From: an uncultured Collinsella sp.
GTDB taxonomy: Bacteria > Actinomycetota > Coriobacteriia > Coriobacteriales > Coriobacteriaceae
Assembly (NCBI GenBank): GCA_900757505.1
Contig: CAAEOE010000005.1
Coordinates: forward strand, 1-13,639
Reading direction: 5' to 3'
Length of the DNA: 13,639 nucleotides
Part shown: piece by piece, positions 1 to 7,127 of the stretch
How the letters are laid out: the number at the start of each line of letters is the position of its first letter
Position numbering within the stretch: the stretch's first letter is position 1
Position numbers and translations under genes: made by a program
Notes under the pieces: model-generated
Databases searched by the model: none
Seen by the model: only the letters and a program-made list of their open reading frames with translations
Told to the model about the DNA's origin: nothing

Positions 1-33
1 ACCCCGCAGGCCCCGCGGCCGGTGGGAGCAACG

Positions 34-471
34 CTACTTCACGACCAAAATGTCGCAGTCGGTGTTGCGCAGCAGGAACGTCGAAATCGAACCCAGGAGC
101 GCATACTTGATCGAGGACAGGCCGCGGGCGCCGCAGAGCACCAGGTCGGGCTTGACCACGTCGAGCATCTCGTCCTTGAGTGTCTCGCGAATGCGGCCGG
201 CGCGAATCATGACCTCGACCTCGGGAATATCGGGATTGGCCTTGGCCTCTTCGAGCTGCTTGGCGATGGAGTTCTTAAATGCCTCCTCTAAGCCGTTGAC
301 CAGATCGACCGGATAGGAACCGGCGCTCTCGAGTGCCGTGGAATCGATGACGTGGCCGATGATCAGCTTAGCGCCGTTGTTCGCGGCGACTTTGATGGCG
401 CGTGCGAGCACAAAATCCTGCTGCTCAGTACCGTCGAGTGAAACAAATACCTTGGTGTAGCCCTCGTTCAT
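34..471 (-). CDS. Universal stress protein (UspA family)
   Basis: A 145-residue single-domain Usp protein, the usual length for the family. Near the C-terminus it carries the complete ATP-binding signature G-2X-G-9X-G-S (G114, G117, G127, S128), which places it with the ATP-binding Usp proteins rather than the non-binding UspA type. The N-terminal strand (KVFVSLDGTEQQDF) and the terminal CDILVVK are also typical. The family is cytoplasmic, usually dimeric, and linked to survival under starvation or redox stress; its exact job here cannot be read from sequence. The ATG at 469-471 is preceded by AAGGAGG at a good distance. A 9-bp hairpin lies in its leader. It is transcribed away from uppP and seems to be a single gene. 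Confidence 0.93.
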   Translation of the reverse strand: MNEGYTKVFVSLDGTEQQDFVLARAIKVAANNGAKLIIGHVIDSTALESAGSYPVDLVNGLEEAFKNSIAKQLEEAKANPDIPEVEVMIRAGRIRETLKDEMLDVVKPDLVLCGARGLSSIKYALLGSISTFLLRNTDCDILVVK

Positions 472-490
472 GGTTTCCTCCTTGGTCTAT

Positions 491-513
491 CGCACGGGCG
501 CGGGGCTCGTGCG
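491..513 (-). other. GC-rich hairpin in the uspA 5' leader
   Basis: The arms 491-499 and 505-513 (CGCACGGGC and GCTCGTGCG on the + strand) form a 9-bp stem with one G-T pair and a 5-nt loop. It lies about 20 nt from the start codon of the stress protein, just outside its ribosome binding site. No T-run follows on either side, so it is not a terminator. It could stabilise the mRNA or tune translation; it may equally be a product of very GC-rich spacer DNA. Confidence 0.35.
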
Positions 514-540
514 TCGGGCGGGCGCGGGCGCGTTGGCCGC

Positions 541-569
541 CGGACACTTTATCTTGTTGCAGTTATACC
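541..569 (+). promoter_or_regulatory. Possible promoter for uppP
   Basis: CGGACA (541-546) and TATACC (564-569) are 17 nt apart, an acceptable -35/-10 pair reading toward uppP. On the other strand the same place reads TATAAC, a possible -10 for the stress protein, but no convincing -35 accompanies it. The two divergent promoters probably overlap here. Confidence 0.35.
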
Positions 570-589
570 CAAGGATTTCGGTTTGACCG

Positions 590-619
590 CTCGCAATTCT
601 GTGAACGGGCGAGTTTTTT
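590..619 (+). terminator. Terminator-like hairpin with U6 in the uppP leader
   Basis: CTCGC (590-594) pairs with GCGAG (609-613), with an inner TTC/GAA helix, and is followed directly by six T (614-619). It points toward uppP, about 100 nt upstream of its start. The stem is short, so strong termination is doubtful. It sits close to the presumed transcription start, which argues against a classic long attenuator. Confidence 0.35.
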
Positions 620-720
620 GGTAAGGGTAGGCGCGGTCGCACCGCCAACGGTTGATAATGGGACATCGCCCGCATCGTCCGCAGAACATCTACCGGCGGG
701 TGTCTAACGAGGGGGTCCCT

Positions 721-1701
721 TTGGATATTATCGAGCTTCTAAAATCTGCCTTCATGGGCCTGGTCGAGGGCATCACCGAATGGCTGCCCGTTTCGTCGAC
801 GGGTCACATGATCTTGGTGGACGAGTTCGTCAAGATGAACGTGAGCGAGACGTTCTGGAACATGTTCCTGGTCGTGATTCAGCTCGGCGCCATTCTGGCC
901 GTCTGCGTGCTGTTTTTCCACGAGCTCAACCCGTTCTCGCCCAGCAAGGGCAAGGAGGGCCGTCGCGACACCTGGGTGCTGTGGGGCAAGATTGTGCTTG
1001 GCTGCATTCCCGCCGCGGCAATCGGCCTGCCGCTCAACGACTGGATGGAGGAGCATTTCTACAATGCTCCCGTCGTGGCGCTGGCGCTCATTGTGTACGG
1101 CGTGCTGTTTATCGTGATCGAGAACTGGCGCGCAAACAAGCGCGAGGAAATGACCGTTGCCGGTTCGTTTGGTTCGCGTGCTGTGGTGTCGGGTGGACGT
1201 CCCGCCGGTGCGCACTTTGCGGCGCCCGCCGCGGCTACCGCTGAGGATGAGGACGATGACGAGAACCTGGACTTTGGTTCCATCGCCACGCTCGAGGACC
1301 TCAGCTGGAAGACTGCGCTGGGTATCGGTTGCTTCCAGGTGCTCTCGCTGGTACCGGGTACGTCGCGCTCTGGCTCCACCATCATCGGCGGCCTGCTGCT
1401 GGGCTGCACACGCTCGGTGGCGTCTAAGTTCACGTTCTTCCTGGCCATTCCCGTTATGTTTGGTGCGAGCGCGCTCAAGCTGGTCAAGTACTTCATCAAG
1501 GGCGGCACGTTCGGCACCAACGAGATCGCCATCTTGGGCGTGGGCTGCGTCGTCGCCTTTGTGGTGTCGCTCATTGCCATCAAGTGGCTTATGGGCTTCG
1601 TTCGCCGTCACGACTTCAAGTGCTTCGGCGTCTACCGCATCATCCTGGGCATCGTGGTGCTCGCGTACTTCTTTGTCCTGGAGCCTATGCTCGGCCTGTA
1701 A
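721..1701 (+). CDS. uppP: Undecaprenyl-diphosphate phosphatase UppP/BacA
   Basis: An integral membrane enzyme that dephosphorylates undecaprenyl pyrophosphate, recycling the lipid carrier for peptidoglycan; overproduction classically gives bacitracin resistance. Both family signatures are present: EGITEWLPVSSTGH (residues 16-29, with E16, E20 and H29) and PGTSRSG (212-218, with S215 and R216). I chose the TTG at 721 because GAGGGGG lies 5 nt upstream and homologues begin just at LDIIELLKSAFMG; a longer reading from a TTG at 652 would add 23 unconserved residues. The product is 326 residues, against about 270 in E. coli. The extra length is a low-complexity segment (about 141-195) rich in Gly/Ala, with the acidic run EDEDDDE, placed between membrane segments. 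A strong terminator follows, so it appears to be monocistronic. Confidence 0.95.
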   Translation: MDIIELLKSAFMGLVEGITEWLPVSSTGHMILVDEFVKMNVSETFWNMFLVVIQLGAILAVCVLFFHELNPFSPSKGKEGRRDTWVLWGKIVLGCIPAAAIGLPLNDWMEEHFYNAPVVALALIVYGVLFIVIENWRANKREEMTVAGSFGSRAVVSGGRPAGAHFAAPAAATAEDEDDDENLDFGSIATLEDLSWKTALGIGCFQVLSLVPGTSRSGSTIIGGLLLGCTRSVASKFTFFLAIPVMFGASALKLVKYFIKGGTFGTNEIAILGVGCVVAFVVSLIAIKWLMGFVRRHDFKCFGVYRIILGIVVLAYFFVLEPMLGL

Positions 1702-1745
1702 TTTGGTTGACGCTGCGCGGCGGCCAGAGCGACAACTTGTCATTC

Positions 1746-1789
1746 AAAGAGGGTGGCATGACCAAAAGGTCTATGCTGCCCTCTTTTTT
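1746..1789 (+). terminator. Intrinsic terminator of uppP
   Basis: AAGAGGGTGGCAT (1747-1759) pairs with ATGCTGCCCTCTT (1773-1785) through a stem containing two G-T pairs that can extend by another pair, with a loop around ACCAAAAGG. A run of six T (1784-1789) overlaps and follows the right arm. It lies 45 nt after the uppP stop. Confidence 0.88.
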
Positions 1790-1836
1790 GGGCGATGGGG
1801 CGGGCCTGACGGTGGCGCACGGAGTCGTGGTGTGAT

Positions 1837-1867
1837 TTGCGTCGGTGTCCGCGCGGCTCGGTATACT
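1837..1867 (+). promoter_or_regulatory. Promoter of pcrA
   Basis: TATACT at 1862-1867 is a near-perfect -10 box lying 62 nt before the pcrA start. The best -35 is TTGCGT (1837-1842) with a long 19-nt spacer. The same TATACT box recurs before the aminotransferase and Tat genes, which supports its use. Confidence 0.5.
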
Positions 1868-1928
1868 GGTACGGCTCAAACTATGGCGCTGCCCGCAGGC
1901 GCGCCGTCCGTCAGATGAGGAGTCGCCC

Positions 1929-4829
1929 ATGACCCAGCCCTTGCCCTGGGAAAAGAACGCCGCGGTACCCGTGCCGCCTGCGCCGGAACCCGTGCCGCTC
2001 GATGCATACACCGCCCCCGCTGCGCCGGAGCCCGAGCTCGTTCCGCTCGACATCTACGACGCTTCCGCGCCGGCGCCCAAACCTGCCAAGCCGCTCGTCG
2101 ACATCGACAGCCTTAATCCCGCCCAGCGCGAGGCGGTCCTGACCACCGAGGGCCCGCTGCTGGTCCTTGCCGGTGCTGGCTCGGGCAAGACCCGCGTCCT
2201 GACCTTCCGCATCGCTCATATGCTCGGCGACCTGGGTGTTAAGCCTTGGCAGGTTCTTGCCATTACGTTTACTAACAAGGCCGCTGCCGAGATGCGCGAG
2301 CGTCTGGCGGCACTCATTCCCAGCGGCACCCGTGGCATGTGGGTGTGCACCTTCCATGCCATGTGCGTGCGCATGCTGCGCGAGGACGCCGACCTGCTGG
2401 GCTACACCGGCCAGTTCACCATCTACGATGACGATGACTCAAAGCGCATGGTGCGCGACATTATGCAGACGCTCGGCATTGAGCAAAAGCAGTTCCCCAT
2501 CAACATGATCCGCAGCAAGATCAGCTCTGCTAAAAACGCCATGATCGGGCCCGAGGACATGCTCAAGAGCGCCGATAGCCCCAACGACAAAAAGGCCGCG
2601 CAAGTCTACCTGGAGCTGGAGCGCCGCCTGCGCGCCGCCAACGCGATGGACTTCGACGACCTGCTCGTGCGCACGCTCGAGCTACTGCGCACCCGCCCCG
2701 AGGTGCTCGACAAGTACCAAGAGCGCTTCCGCTACATTAGCGTCGACGAATATCAGGACACCAACCACGTCCAGTACGAAATCGCCAACCTGCTGGCCGC
2801 CAAGTACCAAAACCTCATGGTCGTGGGCGACGACGACCAGTCCATTTATAGCTGGCGTGGCGCCGACATCACCAACATCCTGGACTTTGAGCAGGACTTT
2901 AAAAACTGCAAGACCGTCAAGTTGGAGCAGAACTATCGCTCCACGGGTCACATCCTGAGCGCCGCCAATGCCGTTGTTCGCCACAACTCGCAGCGCAAGG
3001 ACAAGCGCCTGTTTACGGCCGAGGGCGATGGCGAGAAGATTCAGGCTTTCCAGGCAAGCGACGAGCGCGACGAAGGTCGCTGGATTGCCGGCGAGATCGA
3101 AAAGCTGCATGCCAAGGGTGCGAGCTACGACGATATCGCCGTGTTCTACCGCACCAACGCCCAGTCGCGTATCCTCGAAGATATGTTCCTGCGCGCGGGC
3201 GTGCCCTACAAGATCGTCGGCGGCACGCGATTCTTCGACCGCGCCGAGATTCGCGACGTCATGGCCTACCTCAAGATGATCGTGAACCCGGCCGACGAGA
3301 TGAGCGTCAAGCGCGTCATCAACACGCCGCGCCGCGGCATCGGCTCCACCTCGATCCAAAAGATCGAGCAGCTGGCGCGCGACAACCGCTGCTCGTTCTT
3401 CCAGGCCTGCGAGATCGCAACAGCCGAGACGGGCATGTTTAGTGCCAAGGTGCGCAACGGCCTGTCGAGTTTTGTGGCGCTGGTGCGCGAGGGCCGCCGC
3501 ATGGACGGCGAGCTCAAGGACGTCGTCGAGATGATTGTCGATAGGACGGGCCTGCTGCAGGCGTTTCGCGCCGAGGGCACCATGGAGTCCGAGAGCCGCG
3601 CCGAGAACATCCAGGAATTCCTGGGCGTCGCCGCCGAATTTGAGGAGACGCACGAGGATATCGAGGGCACGCTCGAGAGTCTAGAAGAGCTGCGCGCGGC
3701 CGGTGTTGCCGACGTGCCGTCCGTCGCCGAGTCCGAGTCCGCCGTGGTGAGTGCGCCCGCGTCCGAGCCGGGGCCGTCCGCTCCGGCATCCTCGTTTGAG
3801 GCACTTGTCGGCGCTCGTGACGCCGCGGGCTCCAATCCGCTCGATAGCCTAGCCGCCCCGGCGCTCTCGCCGCAGGATGCCCTGGCCGCCGCCATCGCGG
3901 GCAACGCGTATGCCGTGCCAACAGAGCTACCGGCGGGCGCCGTGCATGCCGACGAGATCGAGCGCACCTACGGTCCGCTCACCTGTAAGGCACTGCCGGC
4001 ACTCATGGAGTGGCTGGCCCTGCGCTCCGACTTGGATTCCCTGGCCGGCGAGACGCATGCCATTACCATGATGACCATCCACTCCGCCAAGGGCCTGGAG
4101 TTCCCGGCGGTGTTCGTGGCCGGCATGGAGGAGGGTATCTTCCCGCACGTGCACGACTTTGGCGGCAGCGATGACCCGGGCAAGCTCGAGGAGGAGCGTC
4201 GCCTGGCCTACGTTGCCATCACGCGTGCCCGTAAGCGCCTGTTCCTGACCTATGCGGCCACGCGTCGCACCTACGGCTCGACCTCTGCCAACCCGCGCTC
4301 TCGCTTCCTCAACGAGATTCCGTTTGAGGATATCGAGTTTAGCGGTATCGGTTCTGCCGGTTTTGAGGGCACGGGCTGGGAGAAGCGCGGCGACCGTCAC
4401 GGCACCTTTGGCTCGGGCATGGGCTCGGATATGTATGGCGGCAAGGTGTTCGGTTCGCATACGCGCTCGACCGGCGGTTCCGGTTCGCGCGGCGGATCGA
4501 GCTTCGACGATTTCTTTGGTGGCAGCACCTATGGCACCGAGCGCCATCGCGGGGTTTCGCCCGACGCCGGCCGTGTTGCCTCGACCTTTGGTTCGGGCGC
4601 GCCGCGAGCTAAAAAGCCGTCGTCCAAGGTGTCGCCGACGGTGGAGCGCAAGGTCGATCGCGCCAGCGCGTCGCAGGACTTTGCCGCGGGCGATACCGTG
4701 AGCCACAAGACCTTTGGCACCGGTACCGTGATCTCGGTCGCCGGAGACATGATCGAGGTCCAGTTCGAAAAAACCGGCCAGACCAAAAAGCTGATGAAAG
4801 GTTTTGCACCGATCGTCAAGCTGTCGTGA
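1929..4829 (+). CDS. pcrA: ATP-dependent DNA helicase, UvrD/PcrA type
   Basis: A superfamily 1A 3'-5' helicase that acts in nucleotide excision repair, removal of recombinase filaments and transcription-replication conflicts. Motifs appear in order: Walker A AGAGSGKTR (81-89), DEYQD (273-277), GDDDQSIYSWRGAD (300-313), HSAKGLEF (718-725) and VAITRARKR (762-770). The C-terminus (about 922-966: DTVSHKTFGTGTVISV) is the PcrA-type Tudor-like domain known to contact RNA polymerase. With 966 residues it is some 240 longer than Bacillus PcrA. The excess consists of a Pro/Ala-rich N-terminal 60 residues, an Ala/Ser/Pro insert at about 590-675, and a Gly/Ser-rich linker at about 815-900. ATG at 1929 follows GAGGAG by 6 nt; an upstream in-frame GTG at 1845 lies before the -10 box and cannot be used from that promoter. 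Confidence 0.95.
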   Translation: MTQPLPWEKNAAVPVPPAPEPVPLDAYTAPAAPEPELVPLDIYDASAPAPKPAKPLVDIDSLNPAQREAVLTTEGPLLVLAGAGSGKTRVLTFRIAHMLGDLGVKPWQVLAITFTNKAAAEMRERLAALIPSGTRGMWVCTFHAMCVRMLREDADLLGYTGQFTIYDDDDSKRMVRDIMQTLGIEQKQFPINMIRSKISSAKNAMIGPEDMLKSADSPNDKKAAQVYLELERRLRAANAMDFDDLLVRTLELLRTRPEVLDKYQERFRYISVDEYQDTNHVQYEIANLLAAKYQNLMVVGDDDQSIYSWRGADITNILDFEQDFKNCKTVKLEQNYRSTGHILSAANAVVRHNSQRKDKRLFTAEGDGEKIQAFQASDERDEGRWIAGEIEKLHAKGASYDDIAVFYRTNAQSRILEDMFLRAGVPYKIVGGTRFFDRAEIRDVMAYLKMIVNPADEMSVKRVINTPRRGIGSTSIQKIEQLARDNRCSFFQACEIATAETGMFSAKVRNGLSSFVALVREGRRMDGELKDVVEMIVDRTGLLQAFRAEGTMESESRAENIQEFLGVAAEFEETHEDIEGTLESLEELRAAGVADVPSVAESESAVVSAPASEPGPSAPASSFEALVGARDAAGSNPLDSLAAPALSPQDALAAAIAGNAYAVPTELPAGAVHADEIERTYGPLTCKALPALMEWLALRSDLDSLAGETHAITMMTIHSAKGLEFPAVFVAGMEEGIFPHVHDFGGSDDPGKLEEERRLAYVAITRARKRLFLTYAATRRTYGSTSANPRSRFLNEIPFEDIEFSGIGSAGFEGTGWEKRGDRHGTFGSGMGSDMYGGKVFGSHTRSTGGSGSRGGSSFDDFFGGSTYGTERHRGVSPDAGRVASTFGSGAPRAKKPSSKVSPTVERKVDRASASQDFAAGDTVSHKTFGTGTVISVAGDMIEVQFEKTGQTKKLMKGFAPIVKLS

Positions 4830-4836
4830 TCCCGGC

Positions 4837-4966
4837 GGCCCCGGACAGGCGCCATGGACAACATCGCCTGCTCGAACAGTCCTAACTCGCACGGAGAGCA
4901 CATTAAGTGCTCTCCGGCTCGTGCGGAACTCGCGATCGACGTTGCCCATGGCGCCTGTCCGGGGCC
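4837..4966. repeat. 130-nt compound palindrome downstream of pcrA
   Basis: The arms 4837-4857 and 4946-4966 are a perfect 21-bp inverted repeat. Pairing continues inward to 4866/4937 with only two mismatches (28 of 30). Inside sits a second perfect 9-bp hairpin, GGAGAGCAC (4893-4901) and GTGCTCTCC (4907-4915), with loop ATTAA. A third, competing helix joins GTTGCCC (4941-4947) to GGGCAAC (4969-4975), using the end of the right arm. This is far longer than a terminator needs. It looks like a mobile palindromic repeat (MITE- or REP-like) or a structured RNA; no target duplication or transposase is visible. Confidence 0.8.
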
Positions 4967-4984
4967 TTGGGCAACGTTGCTGTA

Positions 4985-5013
4985 CGACCGTTGCTCTGCT
5001 CGGTCGCTTTTTG
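4985..5013 (+). terminator. Probable terminator of pcrA
   Basis: CGACCG (4985-4990) and CGGTCG (5001-5006) form a 6-bp stem with a 10-nt loop, followed by C and five T (5008-5012). It lies beyond the compound palindrome and reads in the pcrA direction. Confidence 0.6.
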
Positions 5014-5052
5014 GTCTGGAGAGCCGGGTGGGCTGATATATAGATACGAGTA

Positions 5053-5090
5053 GGGGCTCCTCCGTTGATGAACGGGGGAGCCCCTTGTTT
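5053..5090. terminator. Strong hairpin between convergent pcrA and manA
   Basis: GGGGCTCCTCCGTT (5053-5066) pairs with AACGGGGGAGCCCC (5071-5084): 14 bp with one T-G pair and a 4-nt loop. On the + strand it is followed by TTGTTTCGTTTT. On the minus strand the following bases are less T-rich, yet this is the only good hairpin just after the manA stop, so it probably serves both convergent genes. Confidence 0.75.
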
Positions 5091-5111
5091 CGTTTTGGTT
5101 GTTGTTGCGAC

Positions 5112-6044
5112 CTAGAGGTGGCTGATGATCAGTTCCATCTTGCCTTTGAGGTCAATGGAGCTGACGGTACTGGGTGCCAGCAGGTGACTGCCCTTGTGGA
5201 CGGGGTCGCCGCAGACGGTGCCTTCGCCGTCGATGACCGACAGACACATGAAGGGCCAGTGCTGGTCGATGGTCTTGCTGCCGTTGACGCGCACGCGATC
5301 GACGGTGTAGCAGGGGTTGGACTCGAGTTCGGTCACGCCGTCGACTTCGGGCGCGGTCACGGTGCCGTCGGTCGGGGCCTGAGAATCAAAGTCGATGCAG
5401 TCGAGACTCTGCTCAATGTGCAGGGGACGCAGTTTGCCGTCGGTGCCGGGACGGTCGTAGTCGTACAGGCGATACGTCACGTCGCTCGACTGCTGCGTCT
5501 CCAAAATGAGCGTGCCGGTCTTGATGGCGTGGACGGTACCGGAATCAATCTGGAAAAAGTCGCCCTTGTGGATCGGCAGCACGTTGAGCATGTCGTCCCA
5601 GCGGCCGTCTTCGATCATCTGTGCAGCCTCGGCGCGGTCCTTGGCGCGCTGGCCGACGATGATTGTGGCGCCGGGCTCGCAGTCCAGCACATACCAGCAC
5701 TCGGTTTTGCCCAAGCTGCCGTTCTCGTGCTCGGCGGCGTACTCGTCGTTGGGATGGATTTGGATCGAAAGGTCGTCCTTGGCGTCCAGAATCTTAATGA
5801 GCAGCGGGAACTCCTTGCCCTCGCAGTTGCCAAAGAGCTCGCGGTGCTCGGCCCACAGCCATGACAGCGTGTGACCGGCGTACGGGCCCTCAGCGATCTG
5901 GCAGTCGCCGTTGGGGTGTGCCGAGATGGCCCAGCACTCACCGATGGGACCCTCGGGAATGTCATAACCAAATACGGTTTCGAGCTGGCGGCCGCCCCAG
6001 ATCTTCTCGTGAAAGATCGGCGTCAGTTTAATCAAATCGGACAT
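5112..6044 (-). CDS. manA: Mannose-6-phosphate isomerase, class I
   Basis: A zinc enzyme interconverting mannose-6-phosphate and fructose-6-phosphate, either feeding mannose into glycolysis or supplying mannose for surface sugars. The product is 310 residues, the size of the short Bacillus-type (ManA/Pmi) class. The cupin metal ligands are visible: QIHP (Q95, H97), KTECWY (E115) and GTVHAI (H172), plus the conserved TYRLYDYDR stretch (190-198) with the catalytic arginine. The chosen ATG at 6042-6044 has GGGGG 7 nt upstream; an ATG two codons earlier overlaps that site. It lies 75 nt behind gntR on the same strand with no terminator between, so the two may be co-transcribed, which would link the regulator to hexose metabolism. 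Confidence 0.93.
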   Translation of the reverse strand: MSDLIKLTPIFHEKIWGGRQLETVFGYDIPEGPIGECWAISAHPNGDCQIAEGPYAGHTLSWLWAEHRELFGNCEGKEFPLLIKILDAKDDLSIQIHPNDEYAAEHENGSLGKTECWYVLDCEPGATIIVGQRAKDRAEAAQMIEDGRWDDMLNVLPIHKGDFFQIDSGTVHAIKTGTLILETQQSSDVTYRLYDYDRPGTDGKLRPLHIEQSLDCIDFDSQAPTDGTVTAPEVDGVTELESNPCYTVDRVRVNGSKTIDQHWPFMCLSVIDGEGTVCGDPVHKGSHLLAPSTVSSIDLKGKMELIISHL

Positions 6045-6119
6045 GTTCATACCCCCATGGTGTTGCGCGGCCGCCCACTCTAAACGAGCCGTAACGAGCG
6101 CCCGCATGACTACAAAAAC

Positions 6120-6839
6120 CTATGCCAACGTTACGTTGTGCAGCTCAAAGCGGTCACCAACGTTGCGCGAGATCGAATGCTCAAAGGCGGTGCCGCTATC
6201 CAAAAAGCCAATCTGGTTGAGCTCGAGCAGGGGAGAGCCGGGTTTGGTGTCCAGGCGCTCAGCCTCTTCCTCGGTTGCCGCTACGGCGCGGATGGTGCGG
6301 TGGAAGCTCGAAATCTTCAGCCCGCATTGCTTGCGGATGAAGCTGTAGACCGATCCATACAGGTCTTTCTTTTTAAGGCCCGGAATCAGCTCGAGGGGCA
6401 TGTAGGTGTACTCGATAACGATGGGCTTCTCGTCGACCTGGCGCACGCGCACGATGTGATAGGCAAAGTCGTCCTCGGCAATTCCCAGCTGGGCAGCGAC
6501 GTCTGCTGGCGGATTGACAATCGAGAAATCGTAGACCACCGAGGTCACCTTCTCCCCGCGGTGCTCATACGAAAAGCCCTGGGAGCGATCGTTCTTGCCC
6601 TGGAAAAACGCCTGGCCGGGAAGCCCCGCCGTGTCCTTAACGTAGGTGCCCGATCCGCGCCGGCTGGTAACAAGACCTTCATCGGTAATCTGCTCAATAG
6701 CTCGTTTGACGGTGATTTTGGAAACGCTATAGAGCTCGCAGAACTCAACGACGGTGGGCAGCTTGTCGCCCGGCTTTAGAGCGCCGTCCTCGATGCTTCG
6801 ACGGATATCTGCAGCTATTGCCTCGTATTTGGGAATCAT
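6120..6839 (-). CDS. GntR-family transcriptional regulator, HutC type (UTRA domain)
   Basis: A 239-residue DNA-binding regulator. Residues 1-68 form the GntR winged helix-turn-helix (KYEAIAADIRRSIEDG, GDKLPT, SVSKITVKRAI, GSGTYV). Residues about 90-235 match the UTRA ligand-binding fold of the HutC subgroup, whose ligands are often sugar phosphates (as in NagR/YvoA and TreR) but also histidine derivatives. ATG at 6837-6839 is preceded by AAAGGAGG; an upstream in-frame ATG lies within the promoter region. It is divergent from the ROK kinase and upstream of manA, so a role as a local sugar-catabolism repressor is the natural inference; the effector cannot be read from sequence. Confidence 0.92.
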   Translation of the reverse strand: MIPKYEAIAADIRRSIEDGALKPGDKLPTVVEFCELYSVSKITVKRAIEQITDEGLVTSRRGSGTYVKDTAGLPGQAFFQGKNDRSQGFSYEHRGEKVTSVVYDFSIVNPPADVAAQLGIAEDDFAYHIVRVRQVDEKPIVIEYTYMPLELIPGLKKKDLYGSVYSFIRKQCGLKISSFHRTIRAVAATEEEAERLDTKPGSPLLELNQIGFLDSGTAFEHSISRNVGDRFELHNVTLA

Positions 6840-6875
6840 GGAACCTCCTTTCCGGCTTGATTGAGTACAAACGAA

Positions 6876-6881
6876 AGTATA
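6876..6881 (-). promoter_or_regulatory. -10 box of gntR
   Basis: The minus strand reads TATACT here, 37 nt before the gntR start. No good -35 hexamer lies 16-18 nt upstream, as expected for a promoter that depends on a regulator or is weak. Nearby inverted repeats could be the operator. Confidence 0.45.
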
Positions 6882-6904
6882 GTTCACGCCTAAGCATCCC
6901 TATT

Positions 6905-6945
6905 GCGTTTTTGAAAAGTTCGAGAAAGATATAATCAAAAAACGC
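6905..6945. repeat. Inverted repeat between gntR and the ROK kinase
   Basis: GCGTTTTTGA (6905-6914) is matched by TCAAAAAACGC (6935-6945) with one extra A. A shorter pair, GATATA (6928-6933) and TATATC (6951-6956), overlaps it. The block covers the + strand TATAAT box (6930-6935) and lies just upstream of the gntR -10 box, a good position for an operator of the divergent promoters. Confidence 0.4.
6930..6935 (+). promoter_or_regulatory. Consensus -10 box reading toward the ROK kinase
   Basis: TATAAT is a perfect -10 hexamer. At 16-17 nt upstream only T-rich sequence is found (around 6907-6913), so the -35 is poor. If used, it gives a leader of about 240 nt before the kinase, ending in the hairpin at 7101-7127. 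Confidence 0.4.
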
Positions 6946-6959
6946 TTTTCTATATCAAC

Positions 6960-6971
6960 TAGAGCGCTCTA
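6960..6971. repeat. 12-bp perfect palindrome, possible operator
   Basis: TAGAGCGCTCTA is a perfect palindrome about 120 nt upstream of gntR and 209 nt upstream of the kinase. A second small palindrome, ATTCGAAT (6983-6990), follows. The rest of the 340-nt gap between gntR and the kinase is AT-richer than its neighbours and shows no reading frame that looks like a gene. Confidence 0.35.
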
Positions 6972-7100
6972 AATGAATATGCATTCGAATAATGTGGTAT
7001 TGAGCAAATTGATCGGCTCGAAGATGGGGTTGGGCCGTTTTGCCGCCCAGCGAACCGAATCTCATGCCTTGCGTTTTCCCAGATAAAACCTGCCAAAACA

Positions 7101-7127
7101 AACCTGTCCCTTTTTGACAGGTTTTTG
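7101..7127 (+). terminator. Terminator-like hairpin in the ROK kinase leader
   Basis: AACCTGTC (7101-7108) pairs perfectly with GACAGGTT (7116-7123), with a 7-nt loop; the right arm runs into five T (7122-7126). It lies 53 nt before the kinase start and reads in the same direction. It could be an attenuator, the end of a short RNA starting at 6942, or an operator, since its right half overlaps a TTGACA. Confidence 0.5.

Noticed and set aside
652..720. Longer uppP start at the TTG at 652
   Set aside because: There is no ribosome binding site there, the extra 23 residues look non-coding, and the TTG at 721 has GAGGGGG and matches the family N-terminus.
1929..4829. PcrA-like helicase as part of a phage defence system
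   Set aside because: It has the housekeeping PcrA architecture including the C-terminal Tudor-like domain, and no nuclease, methylase or other defence partner is adjacent.
4854..5036. A 60-codon + strand reading frame beginning MDNIACSNS, with a look-alike on the opposite strand
   Set aside because: It lies across the compound palindrome and a terminator, has no ribosome binding site, and the similarity of the two strands follows from the inverted repeat itself.
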